DNA of 64,000 nt from Bilabrum cf. latius (GCA_965178125.1 OZ237759.1:806001-870000); one strand, 5' to 3'; shown: positions 11,280 through 22,527, numbered from the stretch's first letter. Translations and numbers: made by a program. Notes: generated by a model from the sequence alone, not told the origin.

Positions 11280-11417
11280 GCGTAGGTGTATTGATTTTTA
11301 TAATTTTATCATTTTATGTTAGCCAGTGTATAGATACGACTTTTGAAATATTAATTTTTTCTAGTATTTACCATATTAATATAAAACAAAGTCAAAGAAA
11401 TTATTTATAATAAGTAT

Positions 11418-12098
11418 ATGGAATTGTTAAATATAACAAGATACAAAAATAAAGACCTTCTAAAAAGAGTAGTCAAGTTAAGTGAAAAGTACAAGTGGTC
11501 TCGTGATGACTTAAAAATGTTATGGATTAACAAGCATTATTCAAGTTTATAGGGTGAAATAGATGATGAAGGGGACGAGATAGCAACTATAAATTTAGTG
11601 AGACAACCGTCTAAAATAGAACCTATCTAGTTAAAACCTCCACAATTAGAACGACAATAGGCTATATTGGAAGATGTTGAATTAGATAGCGAAGACATAG
11701 AGGATAATAAAGAGGAAGACTATTTGAATGATACATATAGTGATACAAGTAGTGAAGTAGTGAGTGAAGTCATTGAAGAGAAACCAATTAAAGAGAAACC
11801 AAAACCAAAAATCAATATTAGTGATCTTACAGTGAGTGATAAACCTGAATATGTTTATTGTGTAGAGATTAATGATACAAAGGTATATTTTAACAAAAAG
11901 AATACTTAGACTTATCCTGATGCTTTAAGAAGAGGTAAATCACACGCTGATAAAATGAGAAAGCGAGTATTAGGACATCTTCATTTTGATGAGACCGATA
12001 TGTATGACAGCAACTTATGGTATGCTAAAGTGTGCTGGGGTGATAGTGATAAAATTCATGATAACTTTACAAAGTTTAAAAATATCTTATTAAAATGA
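11418..12098 (+). CDS. Unknown viral protein, 226 aa
   Basis: Starts at the ATG after AGTAT at 11418 and ends at TGA, 19 bp before the next gene. The N-terminal 60 residues look helical (SEKYKWSRDDLKMLW). The middle is strongly acidic (about residues 80-120, Glu/Asp/Ser-rich) and then Lys/Pro-rich. The C-terminal 90 residues look folded (EYVYCVEINDTKVYFNKKNT, then a W-containing end). Four TAG codons are read as Gln. I recognise no family. It sits in a two-gene cassette between 56-bp palindrome copies 8 and 9. Confidence 0.7.
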
Positions 12099-12099
12099 C

Positions 12100-12113
12100 C
12101 ACTATATATATAG
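12100..12113 (+). promoter_or_regulatory. TATA motif before the 12118 gene
   Basis: CACTATATATATAG ends 4 bp before the start codon, in the 19-bp gap between the two genes. Confidence 0.6.
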
Positions 12114-12117
12114 GTAA

Positions 12118-12624
12118 ATGAAAAACACAATTTGGAAGTTTTTAAATGAATACTTTGATGTCTTTAGTTTAATACTTAAAATACGAGACGAAAACCCTAG
12201 TGATGTCATAAGTACTATAATAGCAATGTATGAAGAGAGTGAAATAGAAGATCCAAAAGAGATCCATAAACATATGAGTGAAATTCGTCATAACTTGGAA
12301 CTTAGATTTAAAACAAAGTATGTTGAAGTATTAAGCACAGATCACGATGACAAAGCAGAAAGTTATCTCCATCTTAATAATATATTATGTAATATTGAAG
12401 GAGAGCAATATGTGGAGGATAGCAAAATCAAGATGTCCGAGAAAAAACAAGTATTTATAAAGACTTACGGTGATATGGATAAAATCAACGAGACTGTCCA
12501 AGAGATGGAACAAGAAGACGAAAAGACTAAAACAGGAGTAGAAAAAGAAATAGATCAAAAGTTAAGTCTATTATGTAATACTTCTAAACAACCAGACAAT
12601 ATTTGTCTAGATTATAAATTGTAA
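12118..12624 (+). CDS. Unknown viral protein, 168 aa
   Basis: Acidic, helical protein (WKFLNEYFDVFSLILKIRD at the N-terminus, Glu/Lys-rich centre near VQEMEQEDEKTKTGVEKE) with no TAG codons and no family I recognise. It is preceded by the shared TATA motif and followed 54 bp later by palindrome copy 9. Its position with the 11418 gene suggests the two form one cassette. Confidence 0.7.
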   Translation: MKNTIWKFLNEYFDVFSLILKIRDENPSDVISTIIAMYEESEIEDPKEIHKHMSEIRHNLELRFKTKYVEVLSTDHDDKAESYLHLNNILCNIEGEQYVEDSKIKMSEKKQVFIKTYGDMDKINETVQEMEQEDEKTKTGVEKEIDQKLSLLCNTSKQPDNICLDYKL

Positions 12625-12677
12625 TATCAGTATGTATTTTAATTATAAAAATACAAATTGACAGGTTAGATACGACC

Positions 12678-12733
12678 GCCCCAAATTGCGGAAATATTAT
12701 AGCTATTCAAGATATATTTGTGCAATTCTGGGC
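12678..12733 (+). repeat. 56-bp palindrome, copy 9 (type A)
   Basis: Type A, between the convergent ends of the 12118 gene (+) and the P-loop gene (-), where a bidirectional terminator would be expected. Confidence 0.9.
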
Positions 12734-12751
12734 GCGTAGGCGTATTGACTT

Positions 12752-13388
12752 TTATATGGAATAGCCAAGGTCTAGAGTCGAACGAAGCTTATCGTGAAGC
12801 TATTCGTAAGTATTATAAATGTAATAGCTAGAAGGGTTCAACTCTTTGATATAAGAGTTACGGTCTTCTAACATAGACTTCTATTTATCTACTTTCTAAT
12901 TCTTTAAAGTCTTCTAGAATAGTGAATTAGATGGAAGACATACAACTATACTTTCTTTTTTAAATAACTCATTAGCTAGACTTAACTCTTTAGTAAAGAA
13001 TATTACTCTCTTCTCGCTACCTTCATTCAACCAGTTATCTTTTACCCATTGAAGGGCTTCTTTACTGGCTTTTCTATTAAGTATATTATAATTACCCCAA
13101 TCACTTTTTAACTTACATTCGTCTAGTTTCATAAGTAATTCGGGCTCCTAGACATATACTCCTAGAGTACTATCTAAATCAACAAGTAAACAGTCTTTAG
13201 AACTAGACCGTAATATTTGACAAGCGGTAGACTTACCACTACCTTCAGGCACACAGATACATATTTTTTTACGTTTATGTAAAGGTTTATCCCATAACCA
13301 CTACCAACAAGACATACCACCAGAGTATGCTAGAGGTAGTAAGACACTTAAACCTCCTACAACGACACTGCTTGAACTGATTCCATCC
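12752..13388 (-). pseudogene. P-loop NTPase, start codon split by Ngaro insertion
   Basis: Reading from the Ngaro junction, an N-terminal hydrophobic segment (VVVGGLSVLLPLAYSGG) leads to a Walker A motif, CVPEGSGKST, then LLVDLDST as a candidate Walker B. The C-terminal half is helical and has five TAG-encoded Gln. The size would be about 212 aa. The frame is open up to base 13388, the last viral base before the GC-rich insertion. The two remaining bases that complete an ATG lie at 17877-17878, on the other side. The gene therefore lost its start and promoter by insertion. A small membrane-anchored ATPase or kinase is possible; the function is unknown. Confidence 0.72.
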
Positions 13389-13584
13389 TAATGCTAACGC
13401 CGAATGGGGTTCGGGGTTGATGTGGCGATGCGTTCGAGACTCGAACACAGGCTCCGGTCTACCAACGCGAGGTTGCAACCGCCAGTGCGACCAGCAGCTT
13501 GCGAGGCATTCCCTCGTCTCCTTCCTTAGGGAAGGGGGCGGGGCAGCGCGGCAGTGGCCGTTCCGGCTCATGCCGTTGTTTTGT
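13389..13584 (+). repeat. Ngaro split direct repeat A1 (196 bp)
   Basis: Starts TAATGCTAACGCC and ends GTTGTTTTGT. Matches A2 over its full length. Confidence 0.9.
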
Positions 13585-14116
13585 TTAGTATTTATGTTCG
13601 GTTTGGTGCTCACACGGGTAGTGCTTAACGCCGTGTCAACTATCGCGCGTGTCCATGTGGGTCCGTTCGGCCTACATCGTGCATCCATCCTCGGCCTACT
13701 TGGCGCTCCAGTGGATCCGAACCAATATTTACTTCGATGTGATCCATCTTTCTCGGCACATCGATGGGACTTCGGTCCGTTGGGCTCGGCTGCTGCTTGC
13801 GCCACGGTCTCCCGGGTGTGTGCTCGCCGATGGCATTTTCGCGCGATCTCTGCGTCCCTCCCTTTCGTACTTGTTCCTACGCACGGCCATGCATGTAGAA
13901 ACATATTCAAATGGTTCGATCTTACGGTTTTCCGACGACCCAGCCTTTCCGTTGGCGAGGCGCGCTCCGCTTTTCCGGTCGCACCTCGAAAGCAACCACT
14001 TTCGGCCAGATCAGCCATCGTACCAGGATACAGCACGATTTGCACCTATCGAGTGACTGATCATTTGAATTGTGCAGGGTGGGCACGTAGTCAGCTTGGA
14101 CTCCATCGTCCTCTGG

Positions 14117-16958
14117 CTGCCGACGACAGCAGGCTCGGTGAGCCTTCGTCATCGTCCAGACAACCCTGCAGCTCGCACCAGGCGTGCGTGCAGGAGGTCG
14201 AAGCGAGCAGCGCGGTGTGGCGCAGCTCGTAGACGGAGGCCGGCCTGGAGCCTGGTCGGTTGACGCAGCATCAGTGGTGGGCTGGTGCTGTGTCTTGCGC
14301 GGGTGCCGGAGCTTGGCCACGGTGGCCTGCTGCTCCCTGCGCCCCACGCGCAGTTCCTCCCGCTCCGGCGGATGAGTCAGCAGTGGCACGTTGCCACCGG
14401 CTGACGACGACAGCAGGCTCGGTGAGCCTTCGTCATCGTCCAGAAAACCCTGCAGCTCGCACCAGGCGTGCGTGCAGGAGGTCGAAGCGAGCAGCGCGGT
14501 GTGGCGCAGCTCGTAGACGGAGGCCGGCCTGGAGCCTGGTCGGTTGACGCAGCATCAGTGGTGGGCTGGTGCTGTGTCTTTGCGCGGGTGCCGGAGCTTG
14601 GCCACGATGGCCTGCTGCTCCCTGCGCCCCACGCGCAGTTCCTCCCGCTCCGGCGGATGAGTCAGCAGTGGCACGTTGCCACCGGCTGACGACGACAGCA
14701 GGCTCGGTGAGCCTTCGTCATCGTCCAGAAAACCCTGCAGCTCGCACCAGGCGTGCGTGCAGGAGGTCGAAGCGAGCAGCGCGGTGTGGCGCAGCTCGTA
14801 GTCGGAGGCCGGCCTGGAGCCTGGTCGGTTGCCGCAGCATCAGTGGTGGGCTGGTGCTGTGTCTTGCGCGGGTGCCGGAGCCTGGCCACGATGGCCTGCT
14901 GCTCCCTGCGCCCACGCGCAGTTCCTCCCGCTCCGGCGGATGAGTCAGCAGTGGCACGTTGCCACCGGCTGACGACGACAGCAGGCTCGGTGAGCCTTCG
15001 TCATCGTCCAGAAAACCCTGCAGCTCGCACCAGGCGTGCGTGCAGGAGGTCGAAGCGAGCAGCGCGGTGTGGCGCAGCTCGTAGACGGAGGCCGGCCTGG
15101 AGCCTGGTCGGTTGACGCAGCATCAGTGGTGGGCTGGTGCTGTGTCTTGCGCGGGTGCCGGAGCTTGGCCACGATGGCCTGCTGCTCCCTGTGCCCCACG
15201 CGCAGTTCCTCCCGCTCCGGCGGATGAGTCAGCAGTGGCGCGTTGCCACCGGCTGACGACGACAGCAGGCTCGGTGAGCCTTCGTCATCGTCCAGAAAAC
15301 CCTGCAGCTCGCACCAGGCGTGCGTGCAGGAGGTCGAAGCGAGCAGCGCGGTGTGGCGCAGCTCGTAGACGGAGGCCGGCCTGGAGCCTGGTCGGTTGCC
15401 GCAGCATCAGTGGTGGGCTGGTGCTGTGTCTTGCGCGGGTGCCGGAGCTGGGCCACGATGGCCTGCTGCTCCCTGCGCCCCACGCGCAGTTCCTCCCGCT
15501 CCGGCGGATGAGTCAGCAGTGGCACGTTGCCACCGGCTGACGACGACAGCAGGCTCGATGAGCCTTCGTCATCGTCCAGAAAACCCTGCAGCTCGCACCA
15601 GGCGTGCGTGCAGGAGGTCGAAGCGAGCAGCGCGGTGTGGCGCAGCTCGTAGACGGAGGCCGGCCTGGAGCCTGGTCGGTTGCCGCAGCATCAGTGGTGG
15701 GCTGGTGCTGTGTCTTGCGCGGGTGCCGGAGCCTGGCCACGATGGCCTGCTGCTCCCTGCGCCCCACGCGCAGTTCTCCCGCTCCGGCGGATGAGTCAGC
15801 AGGGGCACGTTGCCACCGACTGACGACGACAGCAGGCTCGGTGAGCCTTCGTCATCGTCCAGAAAACCCTGCAGCTCGCACCAGGCGTGCGTGCAGGAGG
15901 TCGAAGCGAGCAGCGCGGTGTGGCGCAGCTCGTAGACGGAGGCCGGCCTGGAGCCTGGTCGGTTGACGCAGCATCAGTGGTGGGCTGGTGCTGTGTCTTT
16001 GCGCGGGTGCCGGAGCTTGGCCACGATGGCCTGCTGCTCCCTGCGCCCCACGCGCAGTTCCTCCCGCTCCGGCGGATGAGTCAGCAGTGGCACGTTGCCA
16101 CCGGCTGACGACGACAGCAGGCTCGGTGAGCCTTCGTCATCGTCCAGAAAACCCTGCAGCTCGCACCAGGCGTGCGTGCAGGAGGTTGAAGCGAGCAGCG
16201 CGGTGTGGCGCAGCTCGTAGACGGAGGCCGGCCTGGAGCCTGGTCGGTTGACGCAGCATCAGTGGTGGGCTGGTGCTGTGTCTTTGCGCGGGTGCCGGAG
16301 CTTGGCCACGATGGCCTGCTGCTCCCTGCGCCCCACGCGCAGTTCCTCCCGCTCCGGCGGATGAGTCAGCAGTGGCACGTTGCCACCGGCTGACGACGAC
16401 AGCAGGCTCGGTGAGCCTTCGTCATCGTCCAGAAAACCCTGCAGCTCGCACCAGGCGTGCGTGCAGGAGGTCGAAGCGAGCAGCGCGGTGTGGCGCAGCT
16501 CGTAGACGGAGGCCGGCCTGGAGCCTGGTCGGTTGCCGCAGCATCAGTGGTGGGCTGGTGCTGTGTCTTGCGCGGGTGCCGGAGCTTGGCCACGGTGGCC
16601 TGCTGCTCCCTGCGCCCCACGCGCAGTTCCTCCCGCTCCGGCGGATGAGTCAGCAGTGGCACGTTGCCACCGGCTGACGACGACAGCAGGCTCGGTGAGC
16701 CTTCGTCATCGTCCAGAAAACCCTGCAGCTCGCACCAGGCGTGCATGCAGGAGGTCGAAGCGAGCAGCGCGGTGTGGCGCAGCTCGTAGACGGAGGCCGG
16801 CCTGGAGCCTGGTCGGTTGACGCAGCATCAGTGGTGGGCTGGTGCTGTGTCTTTGCGCGGGTGCCGGAGCCTGGCCACGATGGCCTGCTGCTCCCTGCGC
16901 CCACGCGCAGTTCTCCCGCTCCGGCGGATGAGTCAGCAGTGGCACGTTGCCATTGACT
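14117..16958 (+). repeat. 284-bp minisatellite, 10 copies
   Basis: Ten tandem copies of a GC-rich unit of about 284 bp, each beginning near CTGACGACGACAGCAGG and ending at GTTGCCACCGG. Differences between copies are single bases and one-base indels. The many long open frames across it arise only from the repeat and shift frame between copies, so I do not call them genes. Confidence 0.95.
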
Positions 16959-17368
16959 GACGCCCCCTCGTCAGGCTTGCTCCCTACATCCAGTAGTTTG
17001 GAGCACCCTGATTTCCCGCTTTGCGGATGAGTCACTGCGGGTATATTCTCCGGCAGCTGACGATCTCTTGGGCCACATGGTTCCTCGCCCAGGAACAGGC
17101 ATGTAGACACAGTGGTAGCCACTCCACTGGCCTACTTGCAGGTTCCCAATCGACTGGTTCTTCCACGGATGTCGCCGTACGTACCTCCTTTGGCACAACC
17201 CGACTGCATAGTCGATGAGTTGTGTCAACGGACTCAACGCCGGCGCGGTTTCGTCCCTGACCTACGGTCGTCGACTCGACTACCGCTATCATCGACTGTT
17301 TCCACACGTCCTACAGATGGTCCCGACAACCAGTCAACTTCAATGATCAAGGCATGGCGATGTAAGAC

Positions 17369-17514
17369 TTGGCTGATAGTGGAGCGGACGCGCAACCGAC
17401 GGTTCTGGTGCTTTCCAACCGACGTCGGCGCGCGGTCTGCTCAGATTGGCCATGCTTTGCCCATGTCTTGATTGAACTGGAGACGAAGTGTGTCGAGTAA
17501 GCATCGTTGCATCA
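17369..17514 (+). repeat. Ngaro split direct repeat B1 (146 bp)
   Basis: Starts TTGGCTGATAGTGG and ends CGTTGCATCA. Abuts A2 directly. Confidence 0.9.
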
Positions 17515-17710
17515 TAATGCTAACGCCGAATGGGGTTCGGGGTTGATGTGGCGATGCGTTCGAGACTCGAACACAGGCTCCGGTCTACCAACGCGAGGTT
17601 GCAACCGCCAGTGCGACCAGCAGCTTGCGAGGCATTCCCTCGTCTCCTTCCTTAGGGAAGGGGGCGGGGCAGCGCGGCAGTGGCCGTTCCGGCTCATGCC
17701 GTTGTTTTGT
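17515..17710 (+). repeat. Ngaro split direct repeat A2 (196 bp)
   Basis: Copy of A1, separated from B2 by 20 bp. Confidence 0.9.
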
Positions 17711-17730
17711 CCCACCCTCCTCTCCCTGGT

Positions 17731-17876
17731 TTGGCTGATAGTGGAGCGGACGCGCAACCGACGGTTCTGGTGCTTTCCAACCGACGTCGGCGCGCGGTCT
17801 GCTCAGATTGGCCATGCTTTGCCCATGTCTTGATTGAACTGGAGACGAAGTGTGTCGAGTAAGCATCGTTGCATCA
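17731..17876 (+). repeat. Ngaro split direct repeat B2 (146 bp)
   Basis: Copy of B1. Its last base is the right boundary with viral DNA. Confidence 0.9.
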
Positions 17877-17921
17877 ATTTTATTATATTAATAAAAAAGA
17901 TATTTCTATAATTAAACTCAA

Positions 17922-18644
17922 TTATCCTGTTAAGAAAATACAAGGTACGACTTTATACTCTACTCCATTAGCATCAGTAGAAGTACCACTTGAAAAGTCT
18001 TCATCTACTAGAGCTTTTGCTACAATAGTCTAATCAACAGAGACTGGTTGAGGATTAGGCGCATAGACATATCCACTATCAGAGCTATTAATTAAGTAAT
18101 CACCCGCACTTACATCTCCTCCATTTTTATTTACTTTCACAGCTCCATCACCTAAAGATGCCACAAGTACTTTACCATCATCATGGTGTTCTCCTACATA
18201 TACTCCAAAAGGTGGTGAATGTTGAGATGCTTGACTTACGACATATTCATTAGTTGTTGGTCCTTTATTAACTACACTATCAAGAGTAACCACTGACCCA
18301 ATACCAGCTGGTAAACTAGAAGCAACATCACTACAAGATGCAACATGTGTACCGGTAAATGATAAGAAGTTGGTTGCTGTCATAGTACTGGTTTGAGTGC
18401 CATCACCTGCGACATTGATTGAGATAGATGCACCTGCTGATGCTGAGTTTTTACCTATTCTCCATGTGAAAGACTTAGCATCTTCATTAGTACCACTCAT
18501 AATATATGGTAGTGATTGACCATTGAAGTTAAGTCCAAAGTTAGCGGCTCCATCAAAGCCTTCTGCTTTAATTGATTCTACTTCAATAGACTTACTCTTT
18601 AATTCATATTCATTTTTGTTTAAGAGATTGTATATTCCTGCCAT
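17922..18644 (-). CDS. Fibre / receptor-binding-like virion protein, 240 aa
   Basis: Starts at the ATG at 18644 after an AT-rich TATTATAAGTA leader and ends at TAA after one TAG (Gln). The sequence is Ser/Thr/Gly/Asn-rich and beta-predicted throughout. The C-terminal part (VKVNKNGGDVSAGDYLINSS, GYVYAP, then IVAKAL) matches the pattern GD.L..SS..GY......IGKAL found at the ends of phage and viral fibre proteins with chaperone or self-cleaving tips. A role in host attachment is inferred. It is the last intact gene before the Ngaro insertion, and its stop is only 46 bp from it. Confidence 0.65.
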
Positions 18645-18735
18645 TACTTATAATATATTAGCTAGACTAGATATTTTTTTTTTAAATTACGAGATTTTAA
18701 AAAGTTAGTAGTATAAGATATAGTATAATACTAGC

Positions 18736-18791
18736 GCCCCAAATTGCGATAATATATTAGGATATTAAGATATATTTCCGCAATTCTGGGC
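18736..18791 (+). repeat. 56-bp palindrome, copy 10 (type B)
   Basis: Type B, between the stop of the 480-aa virion protein gene and the start of the fibre-like gene. Confidence 0.9.
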
Positions 18792-18887
18792 GCGTAGGCG
18801 TATTGATTTTTATAATTTAGTCATTTTTAATATAGCCACCTCTTACAATGTAATATTTTTAAATTAAAATATTATAGTATATACCAT

Positions 18888-20330
18888 TTAAAGACTTCTT
18901 AATCTTGAATCTAACCAAGATATTAGAGTATCAAGTCTCTTATTAAGACCTGAACCTTCACCAGTCTTACTTTCACTTGCTCCACTAGATGATTGACCTT
19001 GTGCTTCTTGTTCTTGTTCTTCCCGTTCTTGTGCTGCTCGTGCTGCTCTTGTTCTTGCTTCTTGACCTTTACCAAGATCTTCACCTGCATCGCTTGCTAC
19101 AAATTCTCCATCTGGTTGTCTTTCTAATAGTGTCCCTTCTGTCTCATCATCTAAAGGTTCATTACCTCTTGCTATCTATTCAGCAGCTTCATTCATTACA
19201 TCACTTAATGCGGCTTCTCTTCGTAAGTCTGGATCTTTTTCCTTAGCTCGTCTAAGTCTTTCTTTAAGTGGAGTTCCTGACGGTTCTGCACGACTAAATG
19301 GGTTTGGTTGTCTTTTTCTTAGTGATAATTGTCTTTCAATATCTTTCTTTGCGTCATCAAACTTGATTCTATTTAAATTTACAAATCTAGTTTTACTGTC
19401 AAGTCCCGATTGTCTTCCAGTCTTAATATCTTGAAATAAGCTCTATAAATCATAATACTACATATCATCTATTGGCACACCATCATATTCATCACCTAAT
19501 AGTGCTTTAAGTCTATCTTTTAGTACTGGTGCTTTAGATGTGGCTTTTGTTTTATAAATATCATTTATTGCTTCCATTCTTTTATTAAGTACATCTCTTT
19601 TTAGTTTAACTCGATCAGTTTGGCTTCGTAATCGTTCCAAAGCATAGCCTTTTGACTTTTTATCTCCTAATCTTTCTAATAGAGGTACTATTTGTGTTCC
19701 TTTTGCTCTTTGTCTAACTTTTACAAGTCTTGATGCCATTGAATTAAGTTGAGCCTTAGAGAGACCATTTAAAGTTGAATCACTTACACCTCTCTCTTTA
19801 AGAAACTTCTTCAACTAGTCTACTGTTAAGTCATTCTCTAAGTCTTTGACATCTTTAGGTAAATTGTCTATCTCTTCTGCTTCAATAAATAAGTTATTTA
19901 ATGCGTCGTTAAGTTTTGACTCAGCTTTACCTTTTTGAAATAGAGTATTAGATGAGTTCATATATGGAATATTCTATATCATCTTAGCAATAGCTTCAGC
20001 ATCTTCATCAAGTAGTTCATTATCTTTAGCTAGTCTTACAACTTGATCTATATCTGCTACTTTATACTTTTTACCTTTCTTACTGTTATCTTTAACTCTT
20101 TTTAAAGTCCTTTTCATAAGATTTGCTATTCTTTTTAATTTTCTCTTTTCTTCTAATGGCATAAAGTCCTCTTCTAATTGAATCTTTTGTTTTCGTTTAG
20201 CTTCTCCTATAGCTGCTCTTATGGCTCTCTCTTCGTTTCTTACCTTTCGTCTTGCTTGACTTGTAGGGGCTCTACTTTCCACAAGTCCATCGAGTAAGTC
20301 TTCCAATACTGCTGTTCTTTTTTTAGACAT
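18888..20330 (-). CDS. Large basic helical virion protein, 480 aa
   Basis: A single frame once three TAG codons and others are read as Gln; one TAG at 19976-19974 otherwise splits it in two. The N-terminal 120 residues are Arg/Lys-rich coiled coil (ARRKVRNEERAIRAAIGEAK). The middle is Lys/Arg-rich helical with LERLG and LKDRLKALLGDEYDGVP segments. The C-terminus is Glu/Gln/Ala-rich (QEREEQEQEAQGQSSSG) and ends in a helix. There is no known domain. Its location next to the fibre-like gene and a small basic core-like gene suggests a structural or DNA-condensing virion protein. Confidence 0.7.
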
Positions 20331-20369
20331 CGTATAATTATATTATGATAATAGATAATATTATTAAAT

Positions 20370-20813
20370 TTACATACCATTTTCTTTTAATATTTTACTT
20401 GCTTCTCCTAGACTTACGCCATACTTCTTCATTACCGCACTCACTAATTTACCTCTTGCTTTAGCTTTTGGATTAGGTTTCCTCTTACGCTTAGCCTTTC
20501 CAAGTCCTACAGTCTTAAGTGCAGCATCAAGAGGGACACCAACTTCAGGGGCTACAAACTTAAGACCTGTTCGTATTGCCTTTCCTACATTACTTTTAAT
20601 ACCTTTTTTAATTGTTCGCCCTACTTTCTTGAATTTACGACCTACTTTTTTAAAAAAGCGTCCAACTTTTGAACCACCTTGAACACCATTCATTTGATAG
20701 TCTTCAAATAATTCAAGTAGTTTTTGCTTAAATTCGTCTTTTAAATTGTTGACTTTGGCATTAGAGGGTGATTTACCTAGTTGCTATAGTCTTTGTCTTA
20801 TGAAATCGTCCAT
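20370..20813 (-). CDS. Small basic core-like virion protein, 147 aa
   Basis: The start ATG at 20813 is reached by reading one TAG as Gln; an internal ATG at 20693 is less likely because the upstream frame is coding-like. The centre is extremely Lys/Arg-rich (VGRFFKKVGRKFKKVGRTIK) and is followed by a hydrophobic amphipathic stretch (GLKFVAPEVGVPLDAALKTV) and KAKRKRKPNPKAK. The C-terminus has YGVSLGEASKILKENG. This arrangement resembles adenovirus-type core or membrane-lytic small proteins, but homology is not established. It lies 39 bp upstream of the 480-aa gene on the same strand and is divergent from the 20848 gene (34 bp). Confidence 0.68.
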
Positions 20814-20847
20814 TATAATAAAGAACTATAATATTTCTTATTAATAT

Positions 20848-21666
20848 ATGGTTAAATTAACAAAGTAGTAGCTAAAGTATTATTCACGATTTGATAATAA
20901 GATATTCAAGTCTTTTAAAATAAATAGAAGTGATATTTATTTAAATGGTTCATATTCATTTACTCATAATATGCTTTCACTTTGGGCTGGAGACATAGAC
21001 CTATACTCTCCCGTTAAATTGTCTGATGTCAATAGTGTTATAAATGAATTAAAGACCTTAAGAGGTAGTAGATTAATACATATTTATAACGTTGAATATG
21101 ATGATAATGGCGTCTCTTTAGATACATTTCTTGATACTAATAGACCTAAAATATTAAAATCTTTAAAATAGTAGAATAATCCTATGATATTCGTTGAAAG
21201 TTGGGTCTATACTGGATATATTGAAGAGGTTAGTATATTATATGATATTGGAGGTAAGATATTGAAAATGAAGCCTCAACAAGTAGCTGATAGGATGATA
21301 GATGACATAAAAGACTTACAAAAAGAACGAAAATATTTCAAGATATTAAAAAGACTAGATGTAATTTACGACGAATTAGGGCAAAAGAAGAAACAGGAAG
21401 AGATTGAACAACTTATAAAGAATCCCGATGTAGGCTTTCTTTACTTGACTATTACAAGATTAAAAAGTTTATTACTTCCAACAGTTCCATTTAAATTAAA
21501 AAATAGAGTTATTGATAGACTTAAGAATGATGTACGTAAATTAGGACTTATTAAACCAGTTTATCAATACTTTAATACGTTCAATAGTAAAGATGTAAGT
21601 ATTATAATTAAATATTTAGAAGACTAGCTCAATAAAAGGGTCGTTAAATTAGTTTCACATAATTGA
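20848..21666 (+). CDS. Possible nucleotidyltransferase-like viral protein, 272 aa
   Basis: Starts at the ATG at 20848, with TAG TAG as the 7th and 8th codons, and three more TAG codons later. The segment LNGSYSFTHNMLSLWAGDID is reminiscent of the G-S...DID strand of polymerase-beta-like nucleotidyltransferases found in large DNA viruses. The rest is helical and Lys/Leu-rich with no recognised motif. A role in RNA or DNA end modification is a tentative inference. It ends 12 bp before palindrome copy 11. Confidence 0.6.
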
Positions 21667-21678
21667 ATACACCTAAAC

Positions 21679-21734
21679 GCCCAGAATTGCAGACATAATT
21701 CTCTTGATACTTATATATTTCCGCAATTTGGGGC
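21679..21734 (-). repeat. 56-bp palindrome, copy 11 (type D)
   Basis: Type D, 12 bp after the stop of the 20848 gene. From here rightward all copies are in minus orientation. Confidence 0.9.
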
Positions 21735-21797
21735 GCCCTATATTGTGAGATTTTCATTAGATTGACCCGAAAATGTAAAACCTCTAACAGCCTACGC

Positions 21798-21853
21798 GCC
21801 CAGAATTGCACAAATATATCTTAAATAGCTATAATATTACCGCAATTTGGGGC
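21798..21853 (-). repeat. 56-bp palindrome, copy 12 (type A)
   Basis: Type A, paired with copy 11 between two convergent genes. Confidence 0.9.
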
Positions 21854-21860
21854 GGTCGTC

Positions 21861-22382
21861 TCACCAGTCACTATAAAATAGCTCGTCAATGTCTTCTTCG
21901 TTAAGTTTATTAACTTTTTCTGTCGGATGGAGGGGATTATCTGGTCGTATGTCATGTAAATAGCACTTAAGTCTGAAAAATTTTAGATATTCATAAATTA
22001 ACTACATTTGAAAAAAGTCTTTTTTAAATAACCTTTCCCACTCAACGGATTGTTTAAATTGTTCTATACATTCATTTATTTTCATTGAATTAGCATAGTC
22101 AAAGTTGAATGTTTTTAAGTGATCAAAAGAAGACGATACATATCCGTTATCATTTAACGTAAAGTCCATATCATAATAGTACTTTTTACTGCAATTGATA
22201 ATACATTCTCTATACTTACGAGCAATTAGAAGACAAGTTATATAATTAGTATAGCAATCTACTCTATCAGTTGTCATCATATTACGCTACTCTTCTGCTT
22301 TCTTATAGTACTAATTAACTTTACATGAGTACTTATAAAATGATTTAATATATCTTTTTGAAATTAGAAGTTTGTGATCCAT
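21861..22382 (-). CDS. Unknown viral protein, 173 aa
   Basis: Minus-strand ORF from the ATG at 22382 to the TGA at 21861, with three TAG codons. It is rich in Tyr, Lys and Cys (LLISKRYIKSFYKYSCK, then YREC and NCSKKYYY). The C-terminus is acidic. No family is recognised. It is convergent with the 20848 gene across palindrome copies 11 and 12, and divergent from the packaging ATPase (145 bp between start codons). Confidence 0.62.
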
Positions 22383-22527
22383 AATTCTATATATTTATAT
22401 GATATTTTAATCATATTCTTAAGACTGTGCACTCTAAAATGAATATTTGAAATGGCTACTTCTCACAATATACCTTTTAAACCCACTTATTATTAGAAAA
22501 ATAATAAATATTAACATATAGTATATA

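Larger units (their letters stand above)
13389..17876. mobile_element. Non-autonomous Ngaro-type (tyrosine-recombinase) retroelement
   Basis: A GC-rich 4,488-bp insertion inside the AT-rich provirus, with split direct repeats in the order A1 (13389-13584), internal region, B1 (17369-17514), A2 (17515-17710), B2 (17731-17876). This order is diagnostic of Ngaro/DIRS-like YR retrotransposons. B1 and A2 abut, and no target duplication is apparent, as expected for recombinase-mediated insertion. The internal 3.8 kb has no reverse transcriptase, RNase H or tyrosine recombinase ORF; three quarters of it is a 284-bp minisatellite. It must have moved with enzymes supplied by another copy. Ngaro insertions in virophage-like elements are known from Cafeteria. 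Confidence 0.85.

Noticed and set aside
14184-16956. Many overlapping ORFs of 60-140 codons on both strands
   Set aside because: They recur with the 284-bp minisatellite, change frame between copies and resemble no protein. They are by-products of a GC-rich repeat.
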